DNA of 64,000 nt from Helicobacter macacae MIT 99-5501 (GCF_000507845.1 NZ_KI669454.1:1-64000), one strand, 5' to 3'; counted from the stretch's first letter, positions 1-9,903 are shown. The notes: generated from the letters alone by a model not told the origin. Made by a program: numbers and translations.

Positions 1-504
1 AGATAAAATATCAAATGTCATAAAGTAAGTGTGAAAAAGTGTGAAAGATTTGTGGGGGGAGGTTGGAAAAATTTCGGTGGAAATGTAAATTTTTTATGTC
101 TCTACAAAGTTTATGACTTAATCTTTAACTTGGATTATTTATATTAGTTATTTAGAAAACATAAAAATATTCACGCTAAGTTTGGCTATGAAAACAAAAA
201 TAATCTCAACACAAAAAGTGCAAAATCTCATATAAATAATGTCATAAATTCTACCCACTTAATCCTATTGCAAATGCTACTACACCTTTGCAACAAAATT
301 TTTGCAATAAATTTACGAAGATTTTTGGCTAGAAGTTTGTAGGCGTTGATGGCTTTATTTGTGGCTATGTGGATTTTGGTGCAAAATCTGCTATAATACC
401 CGCAACATTCACACAAATGCGCAAATCAAATGTGTAGCGCAAAATAAATCGGGGCAAAGTCGGGGGAATCAAAATCACGGAAAATTTGCAAAAAATGGGG
501 AAAA
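1..504. other. AT-rich intergenic region upstream of the MORN-repeat lipoprotein gene
   Basis: No convincing gene is visible in this stretch; the short minus-strand frames lack a ribosome binding site and recognisable composition. Two adjacent GTGAA pentamers occur near 30-46. The only clear signal is an extended -10 box near 390. Confidence 0.5.
389..397 (+). promoter_or_regulatory. Extended -10 promoter (TGCTATAAT)
   Basis: TGCTATAAT is a strong extended -10 box of the Helicobacter housekeeping sigma type, which does not need a conserved -35. Transcription would start near 404, about 100 nt before the first in-frame ATG of the lipoprotein gene. No RNA evidence is available. Confidence 0.5.
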
Positions 505-2454
505 ATGATGATTTTTGGCAATATGATAAAAATGACTAAAACTTGGGTAAATTTGGCAAAAATGTGGATTACAAAGCCTAAAGTAGTTTTTGGTGTAGGG
601 GTTTTTGGCACGACTGATTTTATAAAAAATATTGATTTTACAAAAAAATTAGATTCTAAGATAGATTCCACGCAATCAATACAATCAAAAAAACCAAGCA
701 CAAAGCCTCACATACACTTATCTATGCTATCTTGCACTATTTTCTTGCTTGCTTTTTGGGGCTGTGCCAAGTATGAGGTGGATTCTACTCAAACTTCTCC
801 AAGCGATTCACAAAGCAAAGACACGCAAACCACACTTGTAGCCAAAGCAACCCACAGCCAAAGCAAAAAAACCTCACAAAATCCCGCTTCATCTGCAAAA
901 ACCTCGCCTAGTAAAGAGCCTAGTAAAGACTTCACAAAAGTAGAATCTACAAAAAAGACAAAATCCCCCCCCCAAGAATCCAAAAAGTCCCCCCAAGAGC
1001 CCCAAAAGCTAGATTCTAGCAAAAATGTGCAAAAAAATTCCAAAGAGCAAATGTCTACTCAAGCAAAAAACCAAGAATCTAGCCAAGCACCCAAAGCCAC
1101 CACCCAATCAAGCACAAATCCGCCAAAATCGATTCCAAGCCCCAAAACTCCCTCTACGCTTCCTCCACCACTGCCATTGCAGCTATCCTACAATGAGCTA
1201 GCAAAATCCTCTCCTAGAAGCGATGGCAATGCTATTTTGCACCTAAAAAAAGAAAATGAAAAAAGGCATCAGCTTATCCATATTTATGATGAAAATGGTG
1301 CGATTTTGGCTAGCCTAAGCTTCAAAAATAGGCAACTTGATGGCATAAGTAGGATTTATAAAAATGGCGAGGTTGTCAAAGAAGTGCCTTATAGGGAGGG
1401 GGTTTTGGAAGGAGAAGTGGTTAGTATTTTGCGTAGCACGCGCACAACACAGACTTATAAAAATTCTAAAAAAGAGGGGGCAAGTACCACTTACAGAAAT
1501 GGCTCGATTATCGCTAAAAAGCACTATAAAAACGACATTTTAAATGGCGAGAATCTATTTTTTGATGCGCAAAATATCGCTATTAAGACAACCTATGTGA
1601 ATGGCAGAAAAAACGGCAGCTCTAGTGGATATGCGCGTGATAATCTCGTGTTTTTACAAAACTATGTAAATGATTTTCTAAGCGGGGAGGCAAAGACTTA
1701 TGGGCAAAATGCGATTTTGAAAATTTCTAGATTTTACAAAGACGGCGTGCTAGATGGCGAAGAAATCGTTTATGATTATCCTAGCCAAAAGCCCCTGCAC
1801 AAGTCTTTGCACAAAAATGGCGTGCTTAGCTCTCCTTATCAAAACTACGACAAAGAGCAAGTGTATGAGTCCATAAAGCCACTAGATTTTGCAAACGCGC
1901 TTAGCAAAGACGCACCTCAAGGAGCTAGGGAAACTTGGCGGTATCCTAGCGGGCAAATCGCATTTGTCAAAAACGCAAACAAAATCAGCACCTACCACCC
2001 AAATGGCACTCTTGCAAGTGAGTTTGAGATAAGCGCAAGTGGTGCAAGTGGTAGCACTTATAATCAAAATGGCGTGCTAGAATCAAAAGTAGCTTATAGC
2101 AGGGATTCTCATATCCAATGGCTATACAACGCCGATGGCAAGACACTAAGAACGAAAAACGAAAAACAACGAGGGAAAAATATCCTACAAACCTACAAAA
2201 ACGGCTCTTTGCACAAAGAGATTATCACTATTGAGGGAGAGGATTTGACGATTTATCGGGTATTTTTTGGCGGAGGTGGTTCGCCTAAAATCCAATCCGA
2301 GCTATACGAAAAAGACAAAAAAGTCGTAGGCGGCAAGCGATATGAACCAAATGGTAAGGTAGCATTTAGTTATACTTTTAGGAGTGAGGACATACTTTTT
2401 GATGAGATTTTTATCTATGGTGCACAAGAGAGGCGAGCCAAAATCCTGCGTTAG
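505..2454 (+). CDS. MORN-repeat (YwqK-type) putative lipoprotein with a C9 tract
   Basis: A long open frame whose C-terminal two thirds contain repeated YKNG/YxNGxxxG units (for example YKNGEVVKEV, YRNGSIIAKK, YVNGRKNG). These are typical of MORN_2/YwqK-like repeats, which often form extracytoplasmic or antitoxin-like beta structures; the role here is unknown. A hydrophobic stretch ending in FWGC (Cys at about residue 87 of this frame) resembles a lipoprotein signal. The true start is therefore uncertain and may be a later codon such as the ATG at 724, although neither start has a good Shine-Dalgarno. A Ser/Lys/Pro-rich linker (about 95-225) separates the anchor from the repeats. A run of nine C at 965-973 lies in this linker and is a likely phase-variation tract; the frame is intact here. 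Confidence 0.7.
   Translation: MMIFGNMIKMTKTWVNLAKMWITKPKVVFGVGVFGTTDFIKNIDFTKKLDSKIDSTQSIQSKKPSTKPHIHLSMLSCTIFLLAFWGCAKYEVDSTQTSPSDSQSKDTQTTLVAKATHSQSKKTSQNPASSAKTSPSKEPSKDFTKVESTKKTKSPPQESKKSPQEPQKLDSSKNVQKNSKEQMSTQAKNQESSQAPKATTQSSTNPPKSIPSPKTPSTLPPPLPLQLSYNELAKSSPRSDGNAILHLKKENEKRHQLIHIYDENGAILASLSFKNRQLDGISRIYKNGEVVKEVPYREGVLEGEVVSILRSTRTTQTYKNSKKEGASTTYRNGSIIAKKHYKNDILNGENLFFDAQNIAIKTTYVNGRKNGSSSGYARDNLVFLQNYVNDFLSGEAKTYGQNAILKISRFYKDGVLDGEEIVYDYPSQKPLHKSLHKNGVLSSPYQNYDKEQVYESIKPLDFANALSKDAPQGARETWRYPSGQIAFVKNANKISTYHPNGTLASEFEISASGASGSTYNQNGVLESKVAYSRDSHIQWLYNADGKTLRTKNEKQRGKNILQTYKNGSLHKEIITIEGEDLTIYRVFFGGGGSPKIQSELYEKDKKVVGGKRYEPNGKVAFSYTFRSEDILFDEIFIYGAQERRAKILR
965..973 (+). repeat. 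Poly-C tract (C9) inside a coding region
   Basis: Nine consecutive C residues near codon 154 of the MORN-repeat lipoprotein gene, followed about 20 nt later by a C6 run. Slipped-strand mispairing at poly-C/G runs of this length is a standard on/off switch for Helicobacter surface proteins. As written the frame is open. Confidence 0.75.
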
Positions 2455-2681
2455 ATGAGAGACTACTGTAGGTTAGCTAAAATATTTGATTTAGCGTGAT
2501 TAGTGGCGTTTTTGGACAAAATTCTAAAAACTGCTTTTTGTCCTTGACTTTTGGCTAATTTGCAGGGTGCTGCCAAGACAACACTGACAACACTTTGCAA
2601 GACACTACCTCGTAAGATGGGCGCAAAGATAAATGCAAGACAAATTAGGCAACCTTATTTTATTTGTTTTTTATTTTAGAT

Positions 2682-2687
2682 TATAAT
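2682..2687 (+). promoter_or_regulatory. -10 box TATAAT upstream of the DUF305 gene
   Basis: A consensus TATAAT in an AT-rich stretch about 90 nt before the chosen DUF305 start codon, predicting a leader of about 80 nt. Confidence 0.5.
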
Positions 2688-2776
2688 GTGCCGTTTTGTT
2701 TTTTCTTATGTATTTGGCTAATGTTTTGCAAGCAAATCAAGTAAAATCAAAACAAAATCAACAAAAAGGACTTCAA

Positions 2777-3508
2777 ATGAATCTTTCTAAACTCACATTT
2801 TGCGCTTTTTGCGCACTCATTATGAGCTTTTTTCCTCTCTTACAAGCGCACGATTCGCAAGCGCACGAACACTCTCACGCCACACAAGAATCCGCACAAG
2901 CTAGCGCGGATTCTAGCCCAAGCACTCCATCACAAAAAATCATATCGGCTATGCACAGCCCAATGCACGCGAATAAACACTCACAAACAAAAAGCGTAGA
3001 GATTGACTTCCTTAGCGATATGATACCTCATCATCAAGGTGCGATTGATTCTGCTAAGCTACTTTTGGAGAGTGCCAAAACCCCTGAAGTTATCGCTTTG
3101 GCTGAAAACATCATCAAAGCCCAAGAAGCTGAAATAGCGCAATTTAAGGAGCTAATCGACAAAAAAGGCGTAAAAACTACCAAGATTTCATCAAAGGACT
3201 ACAAGGCGTTTGGCGAGAAAAATGCTAAAGCTATGGAATCTATGATGGAAGCTATGAAAATCCAAGAAAGCAGCAATGCCGAGCGGGATTTCCTCTCATC
3301 TATGATAGGACACCACAAAGGTGCGATTGAGACTTCAAAAATCGCACTTGAATACTCAAAAGACGAAGTGTTACGCAAAATCGCTCAAAAAATTATCGCA
3401 GACCAAGAAGCTGAAATCACAACTATGGGCAACCTCATAGAAGCCATAGACACCGCTGCAAAAGCTCAAGCAGAGCAATCAAGCAAAAACACAAAAAAGA
3501 AAAAGTAG
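2777..3508 (+). CDS. DUF305 family exported protein
   Basis: Start chosen at 2777 because AAAAGGA precedes it at a good distance and it gives a clean signal peptide (hydrophobic stretch ending near LLQAHD); the frame runs further upstream without support. After a His/Ser/Gln-rich segment there are two copies of the DUF305 signature: DFLSDMIPHHQGAID and DFLSSMIGHHKGAIE, each with the paired histidines that suggest metal binding in this ferritin-like helical family. The product is probably periplasmic. DUF305 proteins often occur in copper or redox-stress contexts, but no copper genes are adjacent, so the role is not assigned. The C-terminus is Lys-rich. Confidence 0.85.
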   Translation: MNLSKLTFCAFCALIMSFFPLLQAHDSQAHEHSHATQESAQASADSSPSTPSQKIISAMHSPMHANKHSQTKSVEIDFLSDMIPHHQGAIDSAKLLLESAKTPEVIALAENIIKAQEAEIAQFKELIDKKGVKTTKISSKDYKAFGEKNAKAMESMMEAMKIQESSNAERDFLSSMIGHHKGAIETSKIALEYSKDEVLRKIAQKIIADQEAEITTMGNLIEAIDTAAKAQAEQSSKNTKKKK

Positions 3509-3623
3509 TTTTAGATTTTGGGGGCTTTTGTAGCAACCGCTAGCAATCGCCCCAAAATCTGCCAAAACTTTGGAATGAAGTAAGCGCGAAATAGCGATTT
3601 TAGGCACAAAAAGGTAAAACCAC

Positions 3624-4712
3624 TTGGATTCTTACCAATACAGCGAACTGCTAAAAACTCTTACAAGCAAATACGCCACCATTGGCGAAATCATCAAGCC
3701 CGATGACTTGCACGCACAGCTTGCCACACTCCAAGCTATTGAGAGCTCCCCAAACTTCTGGGAAGACGCCAAAAAGGCTAGCGAGGTGGGCAAGCAAAAA
3801 GCAAAAATCACCAAAACCCTGCAATCCTACACCGCGCTAGGCAAAAACCTTAGCGATAGCGCAGAGCTCTTTGAAATCGCTAGCACACAGGGCGATAGCG
3901 ACACGCTAGAGTTGCTTTTTGCCGAGTCTGGTGCGCTAGAGTCCTCCCTGCTCCAAGCCGAGCTAGAGATTTTGCTAAACTCCCCAAATGACGCGCTTAA
4001 TGCGATTATCACTATTCAGCCGGGAGCTGGCGGGACGGAGAGCCAAGATTGGGCGAGTATGCTCTATCGTATGTATCTGCGCTGGGCGGAGCGCAGGGGG
4101 TATAAAGTCGAGATTCTGGATTATCAAGACGGCGAGGAAGCGGGCATAAAAGGCGCGGCGTTTTTACTAAAGGGTGAAAATGCCTTTGGCTACGCAAAGG
4201 CAGAATCAGGCGTGCATAGGCTGGTGAGAATCTCACCTTTTGATTCCAATGCTAAGCGACACACGAGCTTTGCAAGCGTGCAAGTAAGCCCCGAAATCGA
4301 TGATGACATAGTAATCGAGCTAGAGGAAAAGGACTACCGCATAGACACCTACCGCGCGAGTGGTGCGGGCGGACAGCATATCAACAAGACAGATTCTGCG
4401 ATTCGTATCACGCACTTTCCAAGCGGGATAGTCGTGCAGTGCCAAAACGACAGAAGTCAGCACAAAAACAAAGCCACCGCGCTAAAAATGCTAAAATCCA
4501 AACTCTATGAAATCGAGCAAGCAAAGCAACGCGAAAGCGCGAGTGCTGGGGAAAAAAGCGAAATCGGCTGGGGACATCAAATCCGCTCCTATGTCCTCGC
4601 TCCCTATCAGCAGGTCAAAGACTTGCGCTCAAACTACGCTACGAGCGATACAAACGGCGTGCTAGATGGCGACATAGACGCGCTTATACAATCCGTGCTT
4701 GTGATGAAGTGA
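3624..4712 (+). CDS. prfB: Peptide chain release factor 2
   Basis: Class I release factor that recognises UGA and UAA and triggers peptidyl-tRNA hydrolysis in the ribosome. The catalytic GGQ is at about residues 249-251, within [13 protein letters not shown]. The RF2-specific codon-recognition tripeptide SPF is at about 204-206, which separates it from RF1 (PxT). The length of 362 aa is normal. The start is TTG, with AAAAGGT just upstream. The frame is continuous: there is no in-frame UGA near codon 25, so the autoregulatory +1 frameshift known from many bacteria is absent. Confidence 0.95.
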   Translation: MDSYQYSELLKTLTSKYATIGEIIKPDDLHAQLATLQAIESSPNFWEDAKKASEVGKQKAKITKTLQSYTALGKNLSDSAELFEIASTQGDSDTLELLFAESGALESSLLQAELEILLNSPNDALNAIITIQPGAGGTESQDWASMLYRMYLRWAERRGYKVEILDYQDGEEAGIKGAAFLLKGENAFGYAKAESGVHRLVRISPFDSNAKRHTSFASVQVSPEIDDDIVIELEEKDYRIDTYRASGAGGQHINKTDSAIRITHFPSGIVVQCQNDRSQHKNKATALKMLKSKLYEIEQAKQRESASAGEKSEIGWGHQIRSYVLAPYQQVKDLRSNYATSDTNGVLDGDIDALIQSVLVMK

Positions 4713-5144
4713 TGAAGTGAGGGGGGTGAGATTTTAGAGTATTTGGATTTTGGTGTTTTTGGCTTTTTTTGATTTGTGTGGCTTTACTCAAGCAAAAATT
4801 CATATTCATAAATCTTGGGGGTGATTTTGTCAGCTAGATTTTGCAGAGCGATTCGTAGCTGGGCTATTAAGTCGTTATAGTGTGTGTGTCCTCGCTCCGT
4901 GCGTTCATCTTGCCTTTTTTGCCGTTGATAGTTTCGCCTCGCCCTTGAAAATACTCTTTTATATCATACAAACTTGCGTCATTTAGGTATTTATCACTAC
5001 TTTTGGCTTGCGCGTGGTAGTATTGCCAAAGTGTTAGTCCTGCGCTAAATACTTCTTGTGCCTCTTTACTAAATTCTAGTGGCTTTGTGGGGATAAAGTT
5101 TTGCGTATTTGCTTGGATTTCTTTTTTATCAAAGGGTAGAGTTT

Positions 5145-5233
5145 CGTCATTGCGAGATTTTGCTGGAGCAAAATCGTGGCAATCTATATTGTTTTTATGG
5201 ATTGCCACGCTTGCTTTGCTCGCTTGCAATGAG
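5145..5233. repeat. Interspersed palindromic repeat (CGTCATTGCGAG...GGCAATC family) within a coding frame
   Basis: The unit CGTCATTGCGAG...CGTGGCAATC is followed by an inverted copy (GGATTGCCACG...TTGCAATGAG). The same family occurs between 16551 and 17819. Here it lies inside the restriction-methylation gene and is translated in the third frame segment, adding about 30 residues absent from the flanking conserved text. Confidence 0.75.
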
Positions 5234-5358
5234 GAGGCGGGGGAGTCTTTGCCTAACTTGCCGTTGATAAATCGCACCATAAAGTCGCTTTTGAATGCCT
5301 CTTTTGCACCTGCTTGGGATTCGCTAAAGGGGATAAAGTGGTTTATATACTCGCTATA

Positions 5359-5393
5359 CCCACCCCCTTTATCCCCCTCCGCAGAGGATGGGG
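5359..5393. repeat. Interspersed GC-rich repeat (CCCTCCGCAGAGG family) within a coding frame
   Basis: CCCCCTCCGCAGAGGATGGGG is a diverged copy of the hairpin repeat seen intact at 16975 and 17531. It interrupts the restriction-methylation gene shortly after the conserved TLFHGQNRIS segment. Confidence 0.65.
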
Positions 5394-7502
5394 AAATACT
5401 TGTGCTTATGCGATTTTGTCCGTGAAATAGCGTAAATGCTAGGCAATCGCTGTGAAACTCGCTATCATCGTGCCATTTTTTGTTTGGATATAAAAATTGG
5501 TCTCTATCATTATCCACGATGCTTTAATCGCGTGGCGCACTGCTAGATAAATGCAAGAAACGATTAGATTCTTTTTTGTGATTATATTAGTGTGGTTAAA
5601 ATTATTGTCGCTTGTTATTCTAATGTAGTTTTTATTTTGGAAATCGTTGCCCCTTGTATTCATAACGCCAATTTCACTGCCTGAATTATCATAAAATGAA
5701 CTATACCAAGCGTTTATTAACTTAGTTTGTTTGAAATTGACATAAAAATTCTTTTTAGCAATTCGTTTATTGTTTTCATTAAACACATTTACTTTGCATT
5801 TTTTAATATCCCTTTTATCGCCCAAATTCCACACTAAAAAGCCGATAGGAAAATCGCCTCTTACATTATCAAAAGTCCAAGCAGGGATAATGAATCCCTT
5901 TAAAAACTTTGCTAAAAAAGTTTGGCAGAATTTTATAAAATTTGCTGAATTTATATATTTCAATGTAGAAAAACTACCCAAAATAGAACTTGGAATCTCT
6001 TTATAGATTCGCATAAAAAACTGCGCAAAAAGTTCGTTATTTGCTTTACCTAAAGGCTCTTTATATTTTTCACAAACCATATTTTCTCGTGCAACCAAAG
6101 CCTTATTTGCGCCCGTGTTTGTTACTTGCCTAGCACTTGCTGCTTCCGCATACGGCGGATTGATAAAAATCACTAATCTTTGTGGCTCGTTTTTGATGAT
6201 ATTTTGCAAAGATTCGGGTAGCTTTGACTTTGTCAAAATCTTGCCACTTTTTTCATCGACTTTGTCAAAAAAACAATCATTTAAAAAATCAAATTGAAAG
6301 ATATGGCTTTCTAGCAAATTTAGCCCATTTTTCGGCGGTGGAATCGCGCAAATCAGCATTAGAAACACCACGCGAATCATTTTTATTTAGCTCTTTCATT
6401 ATCAGCACATCACTTAAGTCAATCGTGGAGGCATAGATATTTCGCGCATTTTTTAGCCCCACTAGCAGGTTGCCCGTGCCTGCGGCACAGTCCCAAATGT
6501 AGTATTCCTCTTGCCAATTCTCGCCCAAAGACTCGGCTAGATATTCTTGCGCTTTTTGCACCCACATTTTTGGAGTGAAAAACGCCCCTTTGCGCTCCCT
6601 AATGTCATCTGGCACGAGCAAATCACGGCGAGAAATGATAAAATCCCAAAATTCCTCTTTTGGCGGTCGCTCATAGATTTGCCAAAACGCATCATAAGCC
6701 TTGCGCTCATCTCTAAATTCTGCCCTCTGTGAGGTAAAAAGCCCTAGCTCATTTTTGCCCCGCAAAAGCTCATAATGCCTATCTTGCAAGATGACAAAAA
6801 GTTTGTCAATAAGGGTTTTGTGGCTTTGGCTAAGCAAGTCAGCAAGGTAAAAATCCCCGTCCAAAATGCCCTGCCTTTTGGCACTTTCCCAATCAAGCGC
6901 GATACTTGGCATAACGGCGGCGCGCCATTTTTTGTAAATGTTTATAAAGTTGTTTTTGGTAATTTGGATTTTATCAATATTTGCGTGTGCGTGCGTGAAA
7001 TTTGCTTTGATAAAGTCTTTTAGCTCGGCATTGTCATCTTTGAAGTGAAAAAGTAGTTTTTGGCTGGCTAGAATATCGCCGATGAGGGAATGTAGCTGGT
7101 TAAACTCTTTTGAATCGTGATTGCTTGGCGTAACACCCCAATTAAAATCATTTTGGCTAAAAATGTGGGCTACCTTGCCAAACTCCAAAAAGGCGATTTT
7201 TTCACAATCAAACGCACCTAAAAAGAGCGGTGGGATTTCACACTCTTGCAAGCGTGCCTTGCCGATAGTGAGGATAAGCTGGATAAAAGATTTGATAATG
7301 TCGGATTTGTTGCCCTTTTTTGCTTCTGCCCACAAAAAATAAATCTTTTCTTTTGTGCTTTGCTTTTTGGGAGCGATGACAAAGTCGATATTTTTAAATC
7401 GCTGTGTGGTGTCAAATTTGGCGAAAAAGTCTTGTGCGACTTTGTTTTTAACCTCTTCTTCATCTATGTCTAGTGGATACATTTATTTCCTTGTCAAATA
7501 TT

Positions 7503-7712
7503 TCATTTATCTTTTAGTCTCTCAAATACTGCGTAGTTTTGGGGGGTTTTCAAGTCCTCTAGCATTTCCTTGCGCAATGCCTCAAAACTAGAATCTATAT
7601 CTTTATCGCTTTTTTGACTATCTTGCTGGATAATTCTAGCATTGGCGTTTTTTGCCACTTCTATAAACGCGCTTAAAAACTCTTCTTTGACATTTTCCAC
7701 AATTAAAGTCAT
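7503..7712 (-). CDS. Small antitoxin-like protein, no partner toxin seen
   Basis: A 69-aa acidic/charged protein (MTLIVENVKEEFLSAF...) with AAGGAG seven nucleotides before the ATG. Its length and helical, charged C-terminal part (SFEALRKEMLEDLK) resemble small RelB/StbD-like antitoxins annotated in Campylobacterota, but there is no firm motif. It lies 20 nt upstream of the broken restriction-methylation gene in the same direction, so a control-protein-like role for that system is an alternative. No RelE-type toxin is adjacent. A perfect 23-bp palindrome directly upstream suggests autoregulation. Confidence 0.55.
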   Translation of the reverse strand: MTLIVENVKEEFLSAFIEVAKNANARIIQQDSQKSDKDIDSSFEALRKEMLEDLKTPQNYAVFERLKDK

Positions 7713-7727
7713 CTCGCACTCCTTATT

Positions 7728-7750
7728 AGACTTTTAAATTTTAAAAGTCT
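7728..7750. promoter_or_regulatory. Perfect 23-bp palindrome, putative operator
   Basis: Arms AGACTTTTAAA and TTTAAAAGTCT flank a single central base, immediately upstream of the Shine-Dalgarno of the small antitoxin-like gene. No T-run follows on the transcribed strand, which favours an operator over a terminator for the upstream HD gene, though the latter is not excluded. Confidence 0.55.
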
Positions 7751-7781
7751 AGCATATTTGTCGCATTTTCATAAGCAAAAT

Positions 7782-9017
7782 CTACTCAAACTCCCTAAAT
7801 ACCGCGCCTATGTCAAGTCCGTTTATGACTTCATCGCCCCTTTTATCAAGTATGCCTTGTGCGCCCTCGATTAAGTCCTTGCTAGAGATTCCGTGTGCGA
7901 TAGAGATTTTTGCCTCTAGATACGCGCTTAGGTGGTCGCACACTTTTAGGAATTCCCCACAGATAGGCTCATACTCATCGCTATTAAACTGCGCGAAAAG
8001 CTCCTCATAAGATTTGGCATAGTGAGGGAAGCACTCGATTTTGTAGCGGTTGGCAAACTCATTTTGCGTGAAATACACAATGTCTTCTTTTATGTTGTCT
8101 GGGACTTTTGAGAGGATTTTCTCCTCGACTGCTTCGCTCTCTATTTGCTTGATAAACTCATCTAGCCCTAGCACATTGTGCTTGATAGGCGAGATAATAT
8201 CGCGGGTAAGGACTTCGGGCAAATCGTGGAATAGCCCACAAAGGAAATGGTTTATGCGCATCTGCTTGCACGCGCCCAAATCAAGGCTTAGCAAATACGC
8301 GCTTATGGCGACAACGAGTGTGTGTCCTAGCACGGAGGTTTCGGGGATTCTAGGGGTCTGACTCCACCGCTTCTGGAATCGTAGCTGCCCTAGCATAGTG
8401 ATAAGCTCGCGCACATCTTCATATAGCGCGATTTGCTGCATTCCTGCGAGATGATAGTGGTCTTCTACCTGCTTGTCGATGATTTTTTTTATGTTTTGCA
8501 CATCATACATTTTGGTGTTGAAATGATAGATAATGTCAAACTCCCACTTAGAAGCGTAGTAGTGCGCGGCTTTTAGTATCTCGCACTCTAGGCTAGGGCT
8601 GTGTGAGGCGAGGTGCTCGCTAGAAGTGAGATACTCGCCCATTTGCGAGAAAAACTCATACTCGCCCAAGTCGCCTTGCAAATTTGCAAGGGTGAATTTC
8701 ACTAGCTCTTTGTTGTGCCTAGTGGTTAGCTTGTGGAAAACGGGGGGCTTTATGTCTGTGAGGATTACGCGCTCAAAAAACTCATAGCAAAACTGCAAGA
8801 TAAGCCGCTCCCAATCGATACTCGCGCCATTTATATGCTCCTCATAGCGTGCAAGCAAATAAGCGATAACCATTTTGTGTGCTTGCTTGTCAAGCTCGAC
8901 AAACTCCACAGGGCAGGCTTGGTCATTCCACCGCCTTATGGACGCGGCGGTAAAGATTTTGCGCAGGAGAGAGGGCTTTAGTCGCGGGGATTTTGTGGGT
9001 TTCATTGTTTTGCTCAC
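7782..9017 (-). CDS. HD-domain phosphohydrolase family protein
   Basis: A 411-aa protein with the metal-dependent HD signature: a first His in HTLVVAISAYLL, then LCGLFHDLPEVLTRDIISPIK, the HDxxE arrangement of YfbR/HDDC2-type 5'-nucleotidase-like enzymes. The N-terminal half (about 1-200) carries a second, degenerate segment with similar helices (DKQAHKMVIAYLLARYEEH). The substrate is unknown. It is probably cytosolic, with no signal peptide. It is transcribed alone or with the small gene downstream and is separated from the mla operon upstream by about 70 nt. Confidence 0.75.
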   Translation of the reverse strand: MSKTMKPTKSPRLKPSLLRKIFTAASIRRWNDQACPVEFVELDKQAHKMVIAYLLARYEEHINGASIDWERLILQFCYEFFERVILTDIKPPVFHKLTTRHNKELVKFTLANLQGDLGEYEFFSQMGEYLTSSEHLASHSPSLECEILKAAHYYASKWEFDIIYHFNTKMYDVQNIKKIIDKQVEDHYHLAGMQQIALYEDVRELITMLGQLRFQKRWSQTPRIPETSVLGHTLVVAISAYLLSLDLGACKQMRINHFLCGLFHDLPEVLTRDIISPIKHNVLGLDEFIKQIESEAVEEKILSKVPDNIKEDIVYFTQNEFANRYKIECFPHYAKSYEELFAQFNSDEYEPICGEFLKVCDHLSAYLEAKISIAHGISSKDLIEGAQGILDKRGDEVINGLDIGAVFREFE

Positions 9018-9090
9018 TATCTAGCTTTGCGCTAAAATCTTATGCTTTTTCACAAATATATTTATCGTGCGGGGATTGCGTGATATGTGC

Positions 9091-9903
9091 TTAGTCTTTT
9101 TTGAGTGCTTCATTTACGCGCTCTATGCTTTCATCTAGTGCTTTATCAAGTGCGTTTTTTATCGCCAAAATCTGCTCATCGCTACTTTTTGTAGAATTTT
9201 GGGCTACTTCTACTTTGGTGTGGATATTGGAATTTAGCTCGCCTTTTTTGCGCTCTTTGGATTTTGTCTGCGTGCTTGAGGGGGCGTTTGAAGCCGTGCT
9301 TGCTTGGGCTTGAGATAGTCGCAGGCTCATATTGACACTTGCGGAGAGATTTTCTTTGTCTTGTTCTTTTTCTTGATTTTGGGCTATCCCAAAGCTAAAC
9401 ACCCTCACTTGCAAAAGCGGAATTTTGCTATCGATATTGGTGCTACTTAGGGCAATACATTGGGATTGTGCTTTTGCCTCAAGCGAAGTTTTGATAAGGT
9501 TTGATGGCAAGTCTAGCCATTGGGCATCTTTGAGTGGCTCTATGCGTCCGTTTTTGCCCTCGATAAAAATATTTGTCGTGTTAAATTCGCTAGCGACTTC
9601 GACTTCTAAGCGCATAGGCAAAAACGATGGGCAATCTTTGGGTGCTACCACACTTGGCAGTGAATAATACCCCACACTTGGGGTTTGGGTTTTGATTTTT
9701 ATATCAAAGCAACCTTGCAGGTTTGGCCCCGCAAAAATCGCGCAAAGTGGGACAAAAACGCGCTTAAGCACTTTTGTGAGGTTTCTTAAAAGTGCTTTTG
9801 CTTCTTTTGTAAGCACGCTTGCAAAATCTAGCAAAAAAGATTTTGTGGTATTTGTGTAGTGCGCATCAATGCTTACTCTATTTGTATTGTTTGCGTTGCT
9901 CAT
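9091..9903 (-). CDS. ABC-type transport auxiliary lipoprotein of the Mla-like system
   Basis: Last gene of the mla-type operon; its ATG overlaps the mlaD stop by four bases (ATGA), so it is translationally coupled. A long N-terminal extension precedes a hydrophobic segment ending in a good lipobox (NLQGC), then a YYSLP motif typical of the PqiC/YmbA-like auxiliary lipoproteins found with MCE transporters. It is expected to be attached to the outer membrane and to work with MlaD in phospholipid trafficking. The roughly 65 residues before the Cys are unusually long for a signal peptide, so an internal start (for example near VLKRVFVPLC) is possible. The C-terminal third is Ser/Lys-rich. Confidence 0.75.
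   Translation of the reverse strand: MSNANNTNRVSIDAHYTNTTKSFLLDFASVLTKEAKALLRNLTKVLKRVFVPLCAIFAGPNLQGCFDIKIKTQTPSVGYYSLPSVVAPKDCPSFLPMRLEVEVASEFNTTNIFIEGKNGRIEPLKDAQWLDLPSNLIKTSLEAKAQSQCIALSSTNIDSKIPLLQVRVFSFGIAQNQEKEQDKENLSASVNMSLRLSQAQASTASNAPSSTQTKSKERKKGELNSNIHTKVEVAQNSTKSSDEQILAIKNALDKALDESIERVNEALKKD

Larger units (their letters stand above)
4784..7482 (-). pseudogene. Type IIG-like restriction endonuclease/adenine methyltransferase, frameshifted
   Basis: Three open frames (7482-6289, 6380-5439, 5517-4867) plus a short tail to a stop at 4784 read as one roughly 900-aa protein. The N-terminal part has a PD-(D/E)xK-like pattern (NIDFVI then AEAKKG). It is followed by SAM-binding motif I (DCAAGTGN) and motif IV (INPPYAEA), the layout of fused Eco57I/type IIG enzymes. 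The breaks sit at (1) an A5 run near 6331-6335, where A4 would give AENGLNLLESHIFQFDF; (2) a GTGG near 5510-5514, where one extra G would give KASWDNDRDQFLYPN; and (3) a (GT)n run near 4880, where loss of one unit restores the tail. Interspersed repeats are also embedded at 5145-5233 and 5359-5393. An ATG at 7482 with AAGGAA upstream starts the gene. It could be decayed, phase-variable, or affected by indel sequencing errors. Confidence 0.75.

Noticed and set aside
228..416. 62-aa minus-strand frame near the window start
   Set aside because: No ribosome site, covers the likely promoter at 389-397.
3624..3720. Programmed +1 frameshift of prfB
   Set aside because: The frame is continuous from TTG 3624 and no in-frame TGA with a slippery CTT is present near codon 25.
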